A stretch of 64,000 bases of DNA from Nostoc sp. CMAA1605 (GCF_021596505.1 NZ_PJIZ01000010.1:1-64000), one strand, 5' to 3'. Positions 46,339 to 55,524 are shown, counted from the stretch's first letter. Notes: generated from the sequence alone by a model not told the origin. A program made the numbers and translations.

Positions 46339-49089
46339 TTAGTTTGGTGGATCTAAACGATTCACAACTGTTGCCCACAAAATCATCGGTGAACCAACTC
46401 CTAAACAGAACAACCACTGTTGTAAATTCAAAGGTGCTGTTTCAAACACTTCATTAATAATAGGCACATGAGCAAAGACAATCTGTAATAAAATCGCTCC
46501 AACAATCCCAAAGCCAATTGCTGGAATATCAACATTTTCTTTTAGTCTTCCTTCCATCTTCGCTATCAGATTGGGAATTAATTGACTAATACTCAACAGA
46601 TAAAATATTCGTCCAGCAATCAGAGAGTTAATAGCCATTGTTCTAGCTAAATCTAGATTGCCTGTAGTTTGACGAATATATTCAAACACGCCAAATATGA
46701 CAATCCAGTTAAAGAGTGAAATTGCTAAAATTCGCTGTATGCGGCTACCTGATAATAAAGGTTCATTGGGATGACGGGGTGGTTGTTGCATCACATTTTG
46801 TCCTTTGGGTTCAAACGCCAGAGGTACTGTCATCGTGATGGAGTTCAACATATTTAACCAGAGGACTTGTAGAGATAAAATCGGTAAATCTCTGGCTAAT
46901 AATGTACTAATTAAAATCGTCATTGATTCCCCACCATTCACAGGCAAAATAAAGCAAATGGCTTTGATGAGATTTTTATAAACGGCTCTTCCTTCTTCCA
47001 CCGCCGCTTCAATGGAGGCAAAATTATCATCGGTGAGTAGCATATCAGAAGCTTCTTTGGCTACTTCTGTACCTGCGCCACCCATTGCAATACCGATGTC
47101 TGCTTGTTTTAAAGCCGGTGCATCGTTGACACCATCCCCTGTCATGGCGACGACTTCGCCTTTAGATTGTAAGGCTTCAACTAGACGCAGTTTTTGCTCT
47201 GGTGCTACACGGGCGAAAACTACACCTTCCTCTGCAACTTGGGTGAGTTCGGTTTTATCCATTTGGGCGAGTTCTGCGCCTGTGAAAGCCAAAACTGAGC
47301 CATTTTTGTTAATTCCCATTCTCCGCGCGATCGCCTGTGCTGTGACAGCGTGATCTCCTGTAATCATCTTTACCTGAATTCCGGCTGTTTGACAGGCTTG
47401 CACGGCTTTAATCGCACTTTCACGGGGAGGATCAATCATCCCTTGTAAGCCTATAAAGATTAACCCTTCAGCAATATCTGGATGATCGACTGTATTCTGC
47501 CCATATACTACAGGTTTTTTCGCTAAAGCCAAGACTCGCAAGCCTTGACGCGCCATAATATTCACTTCCCTCTCAATTTTGGCGCGTGATAATGTGTCTA
47601 CACAATCTAAGGGGTGGGGTTGTCCTTCGGTGTTAAGAATCAGCTGACAGCGTTGCAAAATAGCTTCTACAGAACCCTTCACATAGATAGTTTTACCTCT
47701 GGGTGTCTCATGTAACGTAGCCATGTATTGATAATCTGACTCAAAGGGAATGCCATCTAGTCTAGGCATTTTCTGGGTTAAGGTAGACTGGCTGAAACCA
47801 GCTTTATTCGCTGACGCAATTAAAGCCCCTTCCGTGGGATCTCCCATCACTACCCATCTACCATTTTTCCTTTCTAGATGGGAATCATTACAGAGTAATC
47901 CCGCTATCAGACAATCTTGTAAACCTTTGTCGCTGTTTAAATCTACTGGTTGTTCATCAATTAAAACTTCCCCATCGGGTGCATAACCTACGCCTGTGAC
48001 TGTATATTGATGTCCCCCTGCATAGATAGACTGGACTGTCATTTGATTTTCTGTCAATGTCCCCGTTTTATCGGAACAGACGACAGTCGCACTACCCAAT
48101 GTCTCGACGGCTGGTAATTTACGAATGATGGCGTTGCGGCGCGCCATGCGGGAAACACCTATGGCAAGAGTTACAGTTACTACTGCGGGTAGACCTTCGG
48201 GAATCGCACTAACTGTTAAAGCAACTGCGGCTTCTAGAGCTTCGTTAAAGCCTCTAAAACTCAACCCGACGACGAAGCAAAGAGTAGCTAGTCCCAACAC
48301 CATATATAGCCAATTTTGGCTAAATTTATTAAATTTACGAGTTAATGGTGTAGAAATATCAGTATGCTGCTCCATTAACTGAGATATTCGCCCTGTTTCT
48401 GTACTGTTACCTGTAGCAACGACTATCCCAGTACCTTGTCCGAAGGTGACAAAACCTCCCGCATAGGCCATATTTTTCCGTTCCGCTAGAGGTGTATCTA
48501 GTTGAAGAATTCGTGTATCTTTTTCAACAGCTACAGATTCACCTGTGAGAGCCGATTCATCAATTTGCAAGTTACGAGTTTGAATTAAGCGTAAATCTGC
48601 GGGTACTTTGTCGCCGGAGGTTAATAACACCACATCCCCTGGGACTAATTCCCGTGAGGGTACACGGACTTTCTGCCCATCCCGTAAGACTGTAGCTTCG
48701 GTGGTAATGGCTTTAGCTAACGCAGAGATGGCACTTTCGGCTTTTGACTCTTGAATAAATCCGATAATGGCGTTGGTAGTTGTTACACCCCAAATTACTC
48801 CGGCGTTAACAAAGCTACCTGTGACAGCTTTGACTAAACCAGCACATAACAAAATAATTAGTAGTGGTTGGTTGAATTGCAATAAAAACTTTAACCACCA
48901 AGGTTTGGTTTTTTTGGCGGTGAGTTCGTTTGCTCCCACCTGAGTTAATAGATTTTCGACTGTATGACTATTTAAACCCGCCTCGGCGTTAGTTTGCAAA
49001 CGGGCGATCGCTTCCTCAATATCCAAGGAATGCCAAATTGTCGGCTGTCTCTCTTCTGGTGTCGCAAGGGTAGATACAGCTTGAACCAT
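46339..49089 (-). CDS. P-type cation-transporting ATPase (P2-type)
   Basis: A 916-residue membrane pump. It has an N-terminal cation-ATPase domain (IWHSLDIEEAIARLQTN), the actuator loop DESALTGESVAVEK, phosphorylated Asp in VVCSDKTGTLTENQMT, KGSVEAILQRC for nucleotide binding and MTGDGVNDAPALKQADIG. The C-terminal membrane domain is present (QVLWLNMLNSITMTVPLAFEPK). It belongs to the Ca2+/Na+-type P2 group; the ion cannot be fixed by eye. I prefer the ATG at 49089 (MVQAVSTLATPEERQP) over the one at 49152, whose extra 21 residues do not look like this family. Confidence 0.92.
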   Translation of the reverse strand: MVQAVSTLATPEERQPTIWHSLDIEEAIARLQTNAEAGLNSHTVENLLTQVGANELTAKKTKPWWLKFLLQFNQPLLIILLCAGLVKAVTGSFVNAGVIWGVTTTNAIIGFIQESKAESAISALAKAITTEATVLRDGQKVRVPSRELVPGDVVLLTSGDKVPADLRLIQTRNLQIDESALTGESVAVEKDTRILQLDTPLAERKNMAYAGGFVTFGQGTGIVVATGNSTETGRISQLMEQHTDISTPLTRKFNKFSQNWLYMVLGLATLCFVVGLSFRGFNEALEAAVALTVSAIPEGLPAVVTVTLAIGVSRMARRNAIIRKLPAVETLGSATVVCSDKTGTLTENQMTVQSIYAGGHQYTVTGVGYAPDGEVLIDEQPVDLNSDKGLQDCLIAGLLCNDSHLERKNGRWVVMGDPTEGALIASANKAGFSQSTLTQKMPRLDGIPFESDYQYMATLHETPRGKTIYVKGSVEAILQRCQLILNTEGQPHPLDCVDTLSRAKIEREVNIMARQGLRVLALAKKPVVYGQNTVDHPDIAEGLIFIGLQGMIDPPRESAIKAVQACQTAGIQVKMITGDHAVTAQAIARRMGINKNGSVLAFTGAELAQMDKTELTQVAEEGVVFARVAPEQKLRLVEALQSKGEVVAMTGDGVNDAPALKQADIGIAMGGAGTEVAKEASDMLLTDDNFASIEAAVEEGRAVYKNLIKAICFILPVNGGESMTILISTLLARDLPILSLQVLWLNMLNSITMTVPLAFEPKGQNVMQQPPRHPNEPLLSGSRIQRILAISLFNWIVIFGVFEYIRQTTGNLDLARTMAINSLIAGRIFYLLSISQLIPNLIAKMEGRLKENVDIPAIGFGIVGAILLQIVFAHVPIINEVFETAPLNLQQWLFCLGVGSPMILWATVVNRLDPPN

Positions 49090-49214
49090 AATTATTAAAT
49101 TTCCATAAATACGTGTTTCACATAAGTTAGCACTAAAAATTAGTGTAAACAAGCAAGCTGCACTATAAAAAATAAATAATTACTATAATTAATCTCAATG
49201 CTTCAAAATCGAGT

Positions 49215-50342
49215 ATGCTTGCCAATACAGTCAGGAATGAGGACAAAGGCGAAAAAGTTGTGAGTGTGGATTTGTCTACCCCGTTGCAGTTAATTGGACG
49301 CTCAATCGAGTTTCAGCGCATTGTAGAAGTTTTAGCCCAGGATGGCGATTTGTTAATTACCGGAGTTCCTGGTAGTGGTAGACGTACACTAGTTAGAGGA
49401 GGAGCGCAGGAAGTAGGAGCGATCGTACTGGAGATAGATTGTATCCGTGCTACTGATGGAGAACGATTTTTACAGCTATTAGCAGAAGCAATTAACCAGA
49501 GTTGGGAAGCAAAAAAAATTCAGGCTTGGGTAGAAAAGAATGCTCAAGAGTTTTTGACTTTCCATCATGAGAAGAAGCTCAAAGTGTTACGGAATCTCAA
49601 TCAAAAGCAATTATGGCAAACGTTTGAATTGTTACTGCAACTACCACAAATTATAGCTGTAGATTTACAGCAGCGAGTAGTGCTAATTTTACATAGCTTT
49701 CCTCATATTCGCTCTTGGGATCGTCATAATTTATGGGAAATGACATTTCGGCAGAAAATTAATCAAGATAGTGAAGTTAGCTATGTTTTAATCGCCACTA
49801 TTGCCGAGAAAAGTAACTATTTAGATGAGAATAATCATCCCTTAGAAACTATACAATTGCCCCCCTTAGCTAATGATATTTTGGCAATGTGGGCAAGAGA
49901 AATATTGCATAAAGAAGGATTAACTTTTGACTCCCGTTCCCAAGCCCTGCAAATTTTTCTAGAAGCTGTACAGGGACATATCGGTGATGCAATGGTACTA
50001 ATTCGTCGGTTACAAATTCTCCGTTCTTCTCAGGGTTTAATTACTGAGCAAGATGTGGAAAAAGCCATCGCGGAATTATTAAAAGATTTATCAATGACTT
50101 ATGAATCTTTATTGATGATATTACCAGCAAATCAAGTGCATCTTTTAGAAAGTTTAGCTTTAAACCCGACTGAGAAACCCCAAAGTAAAGACTATATTCA
50201 AAAACATGGTTTATCTAGAGGTGGTAGTCTACAGGGAGCGTTAACGGGGTTGCAACATAAGGGTTTAATTTATGGTGCAGAACAAGGTTATAAGTTAGCA
50301 ATGCCTTTATTGGCTTTGTGGTTGCGGCAGAGATTGAGGTGA
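49215..50342 (+). CDS. AAA-type ATPase-like protein with altered Walker A
   Basis: A 375-residue soluble protein. An AAA/ORC-like nucleotide fold starts at LIGRSIEFQRIVEVL. The Walker A-like motif reads GVPGSGRRTL, with Arg in place of the usual Lys. The C-terminus looks like a winged helix (DYIQKHGLSRGGSLQGALTGLQHKGLI), as in archaeal-type MoxR/ORC ATPases with DNA- or protein-binding tails. It is divergent from the P-type ATPase. The stop codon is merged with a CAATAGT array. Function is not known. Confidence 0.75.
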   Translation: MLANTVRNEDKGEKVVSVDLSTPLQLIGRSIEFQRIVEVLAQDGDLLITGVPGSGRRTLVRGGAQEVGAIVLEIDCIRATDGERFLQLLAEAINQSWEAKKIQAWVEKNAQEFLTFHHEKKLKVLRNLNQKQLWQTFELLLQLPQIIAVDLQQRVVLILHSFPHIRSWDRHNLWEMTFRQKINQDSEVSYVLIATIAEKSNYLDENNHPLETIQLPPLANDILAMWAREILHKEGLTFDSRSQALQIFLEAVQGHIGDAMVLIRRLQILRSSQGLITEQDVEKAIAELLKDLSMTYESLLMILPANQVHLLESLALNPTEKPQSKDYIQKHGLSRGGSLQGALTGLQHKGLIYGAEQGYKLAMPLLALWLRQRLR

Positions 50343-50417
50343 GTCAATAGTCATTAGTCAATAGTCATTAGTCAATAGTCATTAGTCAATAGTCATTAGT
50401 CAATAGTCATTAGTCAT
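50342..50417. repeat. GTCAATA/GTCATTA heptamer array
   Basis: Alternating GTCAATA and GTCATTA heptamers (14-bp period, about 5 double units) begin at the stop codon of the AAA-type gene. Confidence 0.9.
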
Positions 50418-50425
50418 GATTCTAG

Positions 50426-50485
50426 CGTCTTTCTTTGCGTCTACCCTTCGGGAACGGCTTCGCCGAATGCGCCTTTGCGTGAGGC
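50426..50485. repeat. TTTGCGCC array split by a palindromic module
   Basis: The array text CTTTGCGT...GCGCCTTTGCGTGAG, also present at 29331 and 62805, is interrupted by TACCCTTCGGGAACGG...CTTCGCCGAA (about 50441-50467). TGCG occurs on both sides of the insert. Confidence 0.7.
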
Positions 50486-50540
50486 AAAAAAAAGATTTAT
50501 GCAAGAGGTGTATTAGTCATTAGTCATATGAATTATCAAT

Positions 50541-51314
50541 ATGTTTAAGCTATTGAAATGGGGGAAAAAAATCTTCTTGAAATTCGTGGCAAGTATGATT
50601 TTTTATACTAGTATTCCTTTGCCTTATATCAATGGCTTAGAATTTCAGGATGTATCCCGTTTTGCTCCGGTGGTGGGATTAATAATTGGGGGAATTCTGG
50701 GCTGTTTGGATGTGGGGATGAGTTATCTGGGTGTACCGATGTTAACTCGTAGTGCTTTGATAGTTGCTGTGTGGATGGGTATCACTGGGGGACTACATTT
50801 AGATGGGGCGATGGATACGGCTGATGGTTTGGCTGTGGGGAATCCAGAACGTAGACTGGAAGTGATGGCGGACAGTGCTACAGGTGCATTTGGGGCAATG
50901 GTAGCGATCGCCTTAATATTATTAAAAACCACTGCTTTAACTGATATCACAGATAACCGTTGGCTGATATTGATGGCTGCTTGTGGCTGGGGACGTTGGG
51001 GACAACAGCTAGCAATTTGCTGTTATCCTTACCTAAAACCCACAGGTAAAGGTGCATTTCACAAACAAGCCATCAGTTCCTACCAAGATTTATTTCCTGG
51101 GTGGTTGTTAATGTTGGCTGTGAGTAGCTTGTTTTACTTGCTAGATGGCAACAGGATAATTTTACCCCTAACAATAGTGATAGCTGGGAGTGCGATCGCT
51201 GCTTGCACAGGTGCTTGGTTCAATCGCAAATTAGGTGGACACACAGGCGACACCTACGGCGCAGTCGTAGAGTGGACAGAAGCGTTATTTCTATGCGTAC
51301 TCACCACCCTATAA
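50541..51314 (+). CDS. cobS: Adenosylcobinamide-GDP ribazoletransferase
   Basis: A 257-residue membrane enzyme that joins adenosylcobinamide-GDP and alpha-ribazole, the final assembly step of (pseudo)cobalamin. The family motif [18 protein letters not shown], with the metal-binding acidic residues, is clear. [16 protein letters not shown] and the C-terminal [20 protein letters not shown] are also typical. Five to six membrane segments. No cobalamin riboswitch is visible in the repeat-filled upstream region. Confidence 0.95.
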   Translation: MFKLLKWGKKIFLKFVASMIFYTSIPLPYINGLEFQDVSRFAPVVGLIIGGILGCLDVGMSYLGVPMLTRSALIVAVWMGITGGLHLDGAMDTADGLAVGNPERRLEVMADSATGAFGAMVAIALILLKTTALTDITDNRWLILMAACGWGRWGQQLAICCYPYLKPTGKGAFHKQAISSYQDLFPGWLLMLAVSSLFYLLDGNRIILPLTIVIAGSAIAACTGAWFNRKLGGHTGDTYGAVVEWTEALFLCVLTTL

Positions 51315-51318
51315 AACC

Positions 51319-51373
51319 AATTCGCAATTCGCAATGGGCTAAACGCCCCGCTTCCGCTAACGCAATTCGCAAT
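51319..51373. repeat. GCAATTC array with hairpin module
   Basis: GCAATTC heptamers start 5 nt after the cobS stop and hold a 26-bp module at 51336-51361 (GGGCTAAACGCCC to CCGCTAAC). Each side is bordered by GCAAT. Confidence 0.85.
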
Positions 51374-51620
51374 TTATTCAGCCACCCACAAGGGGGAGTG
51401 GCGTGGGCGGGTTTCCCGACTTGAGAGAACTGGCGTTGGGGTTTTTACCTACCTTCTCTACGAGAGGCTACGCCAAGGGAAACAAGGATTTTTTCGCCCA
51501 CCAAGGGTTTTAGCGTAGCGGGATGCAAGTCCGGTTTTGAACTTAGCTTTCTCCGATAAATACTCAGCACTCAGCACTCAGCACTCACTACTCAGCACTC
51601 ACCACTCACTACTCAGCACC
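51374..51620. repeat. Mosaic of dispersed repeats and an ACTCAGC array
   Basis: Contains GGCGGGTTTCCCGACTTGAG, CTCTACGAGAGGCTACGCC and TTTAGCGTAGCGGG motifs of dispersed cyanobacterial type. About eight ACTCAGC/ACTCACT heptamers (51561-51618) follow and end at the stop of the PPC-domain gene. No coding sequence is supported here. Confidence 0.65.
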
Positions 51621-52106
51621 CTACTTCATTGGCTGTAATTTCGTCACCTTTAATTTAAAAGGCCCTACTCCAGTTTCGCCAAAAGAACGGACACGAATAA
51701 TAAAAGTCCCTGTTTCGTTGATGCGGGTAAACAGTAGAGAATTGCTAGTACCGTCGGGGCCATCGTCATTTTCGGCTAATGTTGAACCGTCGGGTGCTAA
51801 TAATGTAATGATGCTATCAAAACTTTCGGAACTTAAATCAACGGCTAAGTTATCACCCTTATTCAATTTAACAGCATAATCACGAGCAAACCCACCTTGA
51901 CCTGTGGGGATATCTTTTTCGGAGAGGGTGTCACTGATTTCTTTAAAATCAGTCAACATAATTGGACTGTACAACTTACTGTTTTGAGCAAAAGTTGTGG
52001 TTGTCGTGATACCAATTACAAATAATGTTGTGGGCAATAGGATAATTCTACGGAAATTATTAATAATAAATTTACTGAGCATAATAGGCAATGTTCCCAA
52101 AATCAC
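51621..52106 (-). CDS. Secreted PPC-domain protein
   Basis: A 161-residue protein. It has an N-terminal signal/anchor (LSKFIINNFRRIILLPTTLFVIGITTTTTFA) and one bacterial pre-peptidase C-terminal (PPC) domain, recognised from VDLSSESFDSIITLLAPDGSTLAENDDGPDGTSNSLLFTRI (in parts) and GTFIIRVRSFGETGVGPFKLKV. PPC domains are beta-sandwiches found in secreted proteases and adhesins; here no enzyme domain is attached. The stop is flush with an ACTCAGC array. Confidence 0.85.
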   Translation of the reverse strand: MILGTLPIMLSKFIINNFRRIILLPTTLFVIGITTTTTFAQNSKLYSPIMLTDFKEISDTLSEKDIPTGQGGFARDYAVKLNKGDNLAVDLSSESFDSIITLLAPDGSTLAENDDGPDGTSNSLLFTRINETGTFIIRVRSFGETGVGPFKLKVTKLQPMK

Positions 52107-52151
52107 AGGGCAATTTGGTTAATTATAGATTTTTCACAGATAAATTGACCA

Positions 52152-52823
52152 TTAATTTTTGCTGCTTTTGTCTTTGAGGGGAGTAGCCACGGCGGCTAAT
52201 CCTAAGACGACAATTCCCGCTTGACGCAGGGTGGTGACAGCAGATTTAGCAGTTGCACCGGTAGTATAAATGTCATCTATTAGCAACACTGAGGCGTTTT
52301 TGTGGCGTTTGAGCAAATCTGGCTCAATCACAAAAGCTTCAGCCAAGTTTTGCTCTCGCTCAGATACTGATAAGCCAAACTGCGCCTGTGTTTCACGGAT
52401 TCTGGTCAAACCATTGAGCTTTAATTTTAAGCCAGTGGTTTGACAAAAGCTTTGAGCAATTAACGCCGCTTGGTTATAACCCCGTTGTTTTTGTTTGTTG
52501 GCGTGCATGGGAATGGGGATGACTACGATTTGTTTCTCTTGATGAAGGGAATGTAATAACCAAGTTTCTCCTAACCATTGTCCTAAAGGTCGAGCGATTT
52601 GGGGCTGATTCTCATATTTCATCACCGCGATCGCTCGTTTGACAAGCCCACCATATATTCCCCAACTCAAAACAGGTATTGGCGGTTTCCACAAAGCTTG
52701 GGGTTGGGGGTGATGACATTTTTGTAATTGCCTAGTGCAGTTTTCGCAAACTACACCAGATGTAGAACGCTGGCACAAAGGGCAGTTAGACTGCAAAAAT
52801 AAATCTAGAAACCCTTTGAGCAT
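52152..52823 (-). CDS. comF: ComF family phosphoribosyltransferase-like protein
   Basis: A 223-residue ComF protein, associated with DNA uptake in competent bacteria. An N-terminal zinc-binding pair (CPLCQRSTSGVVCENC) is followed by the type I PRTase domain with VVIPIPMHANKQKQRGYNQ and the PRPP loop VLLIDDIYTTGATAKSA. A PRTase reaction has not been demonstrated for most ComF proteins. It is followed on the same strand by no close gene. The GNAT gene lies 22 nt upstream and could be co-transcribed. Confidence 0.92.
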   Translation of the reverse strand: MLKGFLDLFLQSNCPLCQRSTSGVVCENCTRQLQKCHHPQPQALWKPPIPVLSWGIYGGLVKRAIAVMKYENQPQIARPLGQWLGETWLLHSLHQEKQIVVIPIPMHANKQKQRGYNQAALIAQSFCQTTGLKLKLNGLTRIRETQAQFGLSVSEREQNLAEAFVIEPDLLKRHKNASVLLIDDIYTTGATAKSAVTTLRQAGIVVLGLAAVATPLKDKSSKN

Positions 52824-52834
52824 AATTTAATACC

Positions 52835-52858
52835 TTCCCCATTCCCTATTCCCCATTC
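52835..52858. repeat. GGGGAAT heptamer array overlapping a gene 3' end
   Basis: Three CCCCATT/CCCTATT heptamers between comF and the GNAT gene. They provide the last three codons (NGE) and the stop of the GNAT gene. Confidence 0.75.
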
Positions 52859-53334
52859 AAATATTTCACATACACGCGATCGCAGCGTGCAGTTTCTAAA
52901 CCCGTAGCTGGCTGATAACCGTGGTTCTCATATAATTTGACTGCTTCGACCAACACACTGGCGGTTTCAATCCAAATTTGCTTAAAACCACGGGCAGCGA
53001 TCGCTGCTTCTAACTGTTGTAACAAATATTTCCCTAATCCTAAACCCCTTACACTTGGTAAAAGATACATTTTTCTAATTTCTACGGCATTTTCTCCGCG
53101 ATGGGTGGGATGATATGCCCCCGTACCAACTATTTGGCTTTGGTGTTCAATTACCCAAAATTCGCCTCCTGTACTTAAGTAGCATTCTTCTACTTCCAGT
53201 ACATCACGGTCAGCTCCTTTGGGTTCCCAACCCAGCCCGTATTCTGATAACACGTAACTGATGATAGCGGCGGCTTTAGTGCGATCGCTTTTTTGCCAGT
53301 TACGAATTAAGAAATCTTTATAGTAGCTGTGCAT
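52846..53334 (-). CDS. GNAT family N-acetyltransferase
   Basis: A 162-residue acetyltransferase. The acetyl-CoA-binding motif A is MYLLPSVRGLGLGKYLLQQLEAA (R-x-x-G-x-G/A type), preceded by VEIRKMYLLP and followed by AVKLYENHGYQPATGLE. The substrate is unknown. The last residues NGE and the stop come from a GGGGAAT heptamer array, so the tail is not native. It lies 22 nt upstream of comF on the same strand. Confidence 0.9.
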   Translation of the reverse strand: MHSYYKDFLIRNWQKSDRTKAAAIISYVLSEYGLGWEPKGADRDVLEVEECYLSTGGEFWVIEHQSQIVGTGAYHPTHRGENAVEIRKMYLLPSVRGLGLGKYLLQQLEAAIAARGFKQIWIETASVLVEAVKLYENHGYQPATGLETARCDRVYVKYLNGE

Positions 53335-53704
53335 TACTGTGTGTGGGTCAGGTGTGTACAGAAAAGTCTTCTGGATTTATTCCCGAATTTTACCCAGCAT
53401 ATAGCTTCTCTAGCTGATTCTAACTCAGGTAAAGCCTCAAAGCATGAATTTTACCTATGCTTAATAGTCAGCAAGCCAAGGTTTTGGGATGGAGTTGGAG
53501 GTAAGTATAACTGTGTAAATAATTCAATGCTTGTAGTCAGGACTTTAGTCCTAAGAAAAGGGCTGAAGCACTCACTACTAGTTTGATTTATGCTCACCGA
53601 CTGACTTAAATGCGATCAGATAAGTCTTTTATGCTAATATTATATCTTATAATTACGGGTAACGTAACTCATAACAGGCACTGCCTTCTTATGACTAAGT
53701 ATGT
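53335..53704. other. Intergenic region upstream of the HigBA module
   Basis: Contains another copy of the dispersed palindrome at about 53531-53580 (GTAGTCAGGACTTTAGTCCT, then a degenerate right half ending CACTCACTACTA). A TATAAT at 53648-53653 may be the -10 of the HigBA promoter, but no good -35 accompanies it. Confidence 0.45.
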
Positions 53705-54004
53705 ATGTCTTCCTCAGATGAATACCCTAAATACAAGGATAAAAGAACAGAGAGATTTGCATTAGGAGAAAGGGTTAAAGAGTTTCAATCTTTTGAAAGA
53801 CAAGCACAAAAAAGACTGGATATTTTAGAAGCAGCCCCAAATAAAGAAGCTTTGATGCAATTACCAAGTAATCGTTTTGAGTCGTTAGGAGGTGATAGAA
53901 AAGGTCAGTATAGTATCAGAATCAATGAACAATGGAGAATTTGTTTTAATTGGCCTGATGATTTTCTGAAGCCCTTCAATATAGAAATTACAGATTATCA
54001 CTAA
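53705..54004 (+). CDS. higB: HigB-like toxin (RelE/HigB family)
   Basis: A 99-residue protein of the HigB family, ribosome-dependent mRNA interferases. The signature QLPSNRFESLGGDRKGQYSIRINEQWRICFNW is close to the HigB core (G-D-R-x-G-x-(W/Y)-S-I-R-I-N-x-Q-W-R-I-(C/V)-F). HigA follows after 11 nt, the toxin-first order typical of hig loci. The N-terminal ~25 residues are longer than usual. Confidence 0.9.
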   Translation: MSSSDEYPKYKDKRTERFALGERVKEFQSFERQAQKRLDILEAAPNKEALMQLPSNRFESLGGDRKGQYSIRINEQWRICFNWPDDFLKPFNIEITDYH

Positions 54005-54015
54005 AGGAAAGTTAA

Positions 54016-54309
54016 ATGGCACGTCCACCAATTCACCCTGGCGAAATTCTTGCTGATGAAATTGCTGAACTAAATATGAGTGCAAGTGATTTAGCGCGTG
54101 TTCTTCATGTTCCTAAAAACAGAATCACTGAAATTATTAATGGGAGACGAGGAATAACGGCCGATACAGCGTTGCGATTAGGACAATATTTTGGCACTGG
54201 CGGAGAATTTTGGCTCAATCTCCAGAAAAACTATGAATTGCGGTTAGCTGAACAAAAAGTTGGCAAGGAAATTCAAGAAACTATCTGTCCTCGCGTCTTA
54301 GTATCCTAA
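54016..54309 (+). CDS. higA: HigA-like antitoxin (HTH, VapI/HigA family)
   Basis: A 97-residue antitoxin and autorepressor. PPIHPGEILADEI is the classic HigA start, and an XRE-type helix-turn-helix spans residues ~20-60 (SASDLARVLHVPKNRITEIINGRRGITADTALRL). GGEFWLNLQKNYELRLAE is the typical tail. It is co-transcribed with higB and likely represses the shared promoter. Confidence 0.93.
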   Translation: MARPPIHPGEILADEIAELNMSASDLARVLHVPKNRITEIINGRRGITADTALRLGQYFGTGGEFWLNLQKNYELRLAEQKVGKEIQETICPRVLVS

Positions 54310-54498
54310 TTTATCAAACTTTTATTTGACACGAGGATTAAATCAAATTGAAGCTAATGCCTAATTTGAGTGAAACTTTACTCAAGTGATGGCAAGAGTT
54401 CTCAATATAAAAAAGCAATAACTGTTGCTGTTGCAACTCAATATTGAAATTGCCTCCATCACTTTGAGCATAGATATCAAATAAGATTTAGTAGTATC

Positions 54499-54906
54499 CT
54501 AATTCAAGCTACTCACATTGCTGAAAATTTCAATTAAGTTGCCATCAGGGTCACGAAAATGGGCTGTTCTTAAACCCCATTCTGGACGATCCATTGGCTG
54601 AGTCACGATAATGGCATTATTTTCTTTGAGATGATAATACAACTCATCAACATTATCTACAGCAAACACCAAAGCCATTTTGTTTTGACAATCCATTGCT
54701 GACGGCTGATAAGCACTGGGAATAGCTTCCGCCATTAATTCTTTTCTAAACAAAGCCAGTTTAATATAGTCGCCTGTGTGTAACTCGGCGTAACCGCTAT
54801 TTTCATCACCCCAATCTATGACAAACCCCAAGACATCCCGATAAAAAAGAAAGCAGTCTTTGTAATTGGAAACTAGTAGCCTGATATGTGTTAATTGTAG
54901 AAACAT
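54499..54906 (-). CDS. VOC (glyoxalase/bleomycin resistance) family protein
   Basis: A 135-residue protein with two beta-alpha-beta-beta-beta modules. The first begins LTHIRLLVSNYKDCFLFYRDVLGF. The second ends LRTAHFRDPDGNLIEIFSNV, which carries the metal-ligand Glu of the family. Substrate unknown. It lies 18 nt after miaE on the same strand and may be transcribed with it. Confidence 0.88.
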   Translation of the reverse strand: MFLQLTHIRLLVSNYKDCFLFYRDVLGFVIDWGDENSGYAELHTGDYIKLALFRKELMAEAIPSAYQPSAMDCQNKMALVFAVDNVDELYYHLKENNAIIVTQPMDRPEWGLRTAHFRDPDGNLIEIFSNVSSLN

Positions 54907-54924
54907 AAATAATGTGTGGTTCTA

Positions 54925-55524
54925 TTAACTATGAATTCTCGGTTCTGGATGTAAATTTGCTAGCAAATCGCTTTCAATTACTGATAATTCATCTAGCCGT
55001 TGATTGACAATCTCTCGGTCAAAGTAAGTGTCTGCTAAAACCCAATAAGTACCAAAGTGTCTTGCTTCAGATGCCATTAAACTTCTATAAAATTTAGCTA
55101 ATTCTAAATCAGGACAGTGTACGGCTAATAGTCCTAACCGTTCATGGCTACGGGCTTCAATTAACCCCGTTACCAGTAGGGAGTCTAAAAACCGTTCTGG
55201 TTCTTGAGGGCGGACAACAGCTTTTAAACCTGCACCGTAGGGAGGCGGTGGTAAGGGTGCTAGAGGGATATTTCTTTTTTCTAGCCACTGATTGACTAAT
55301 TCAAAATGTTCGAGTTCTTCACGGGCGATCGCAGTTAATTCTCTCACCATTTTAGTATTAGAAGGGTAGCGAAACATAAAGTTTAATGCCACACCAGCCG
55401 CTTTACGTTCACAGTGAGAATGATCAAGCAAGATGATGTCTAAATTAGCGATCGCTTGTTTTATCCAAGCATCACTAGTAGGTTGCTTGAGGGCATTGAT
55501 AGTTTTTAATGCAGAAATAGACAC
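54925..55524 (-). CDS. miaE: tRNA-(ms2io6A)-hydroxylase-like protein
   Basis: A 199-residue non-haem diiron hydroxylase that modifies the isopentenyl group of ms2i6A at tRNA position 37. Ferritin-like diiron ligands are visible: ERKAAGVAL, REELEHFELV (E-x-x-H), LIEARSHERLGLL and SEARHFGTYW. Length is usual for the family. It is upstream of the VOC gene. Confidence 0.92.
   Translation of the reverse strand: MSISALKTINALKQPTSDAWIKQAIANLDIILLDHSHCERKAAGVALNFMFRYPSNTKMVRELTAIAREELEHFELVNQWLEKRNIPLAPLPPPPYGAGLKAVVRPQEPERFLDSLLVTGLIEARSHERLGLLAVHCPDLELAKFYRSLMASEARHFGTYWVLADTYFDREIVNQRLDELSVIESDLLANLHPEPRIHS

Noticed and set aside
50343-50540. Cobalamin riboswitch upstream of cobS
   Set aside because: The region is made of heptamer arrays and a dispersed module. 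No B12-box-like sequence was found.
51203-51424. ORF of 73 codons overlapping the 3' end of cobS
   Set aside because: It is a frame shadow of cobS continued into dispersed repeats.
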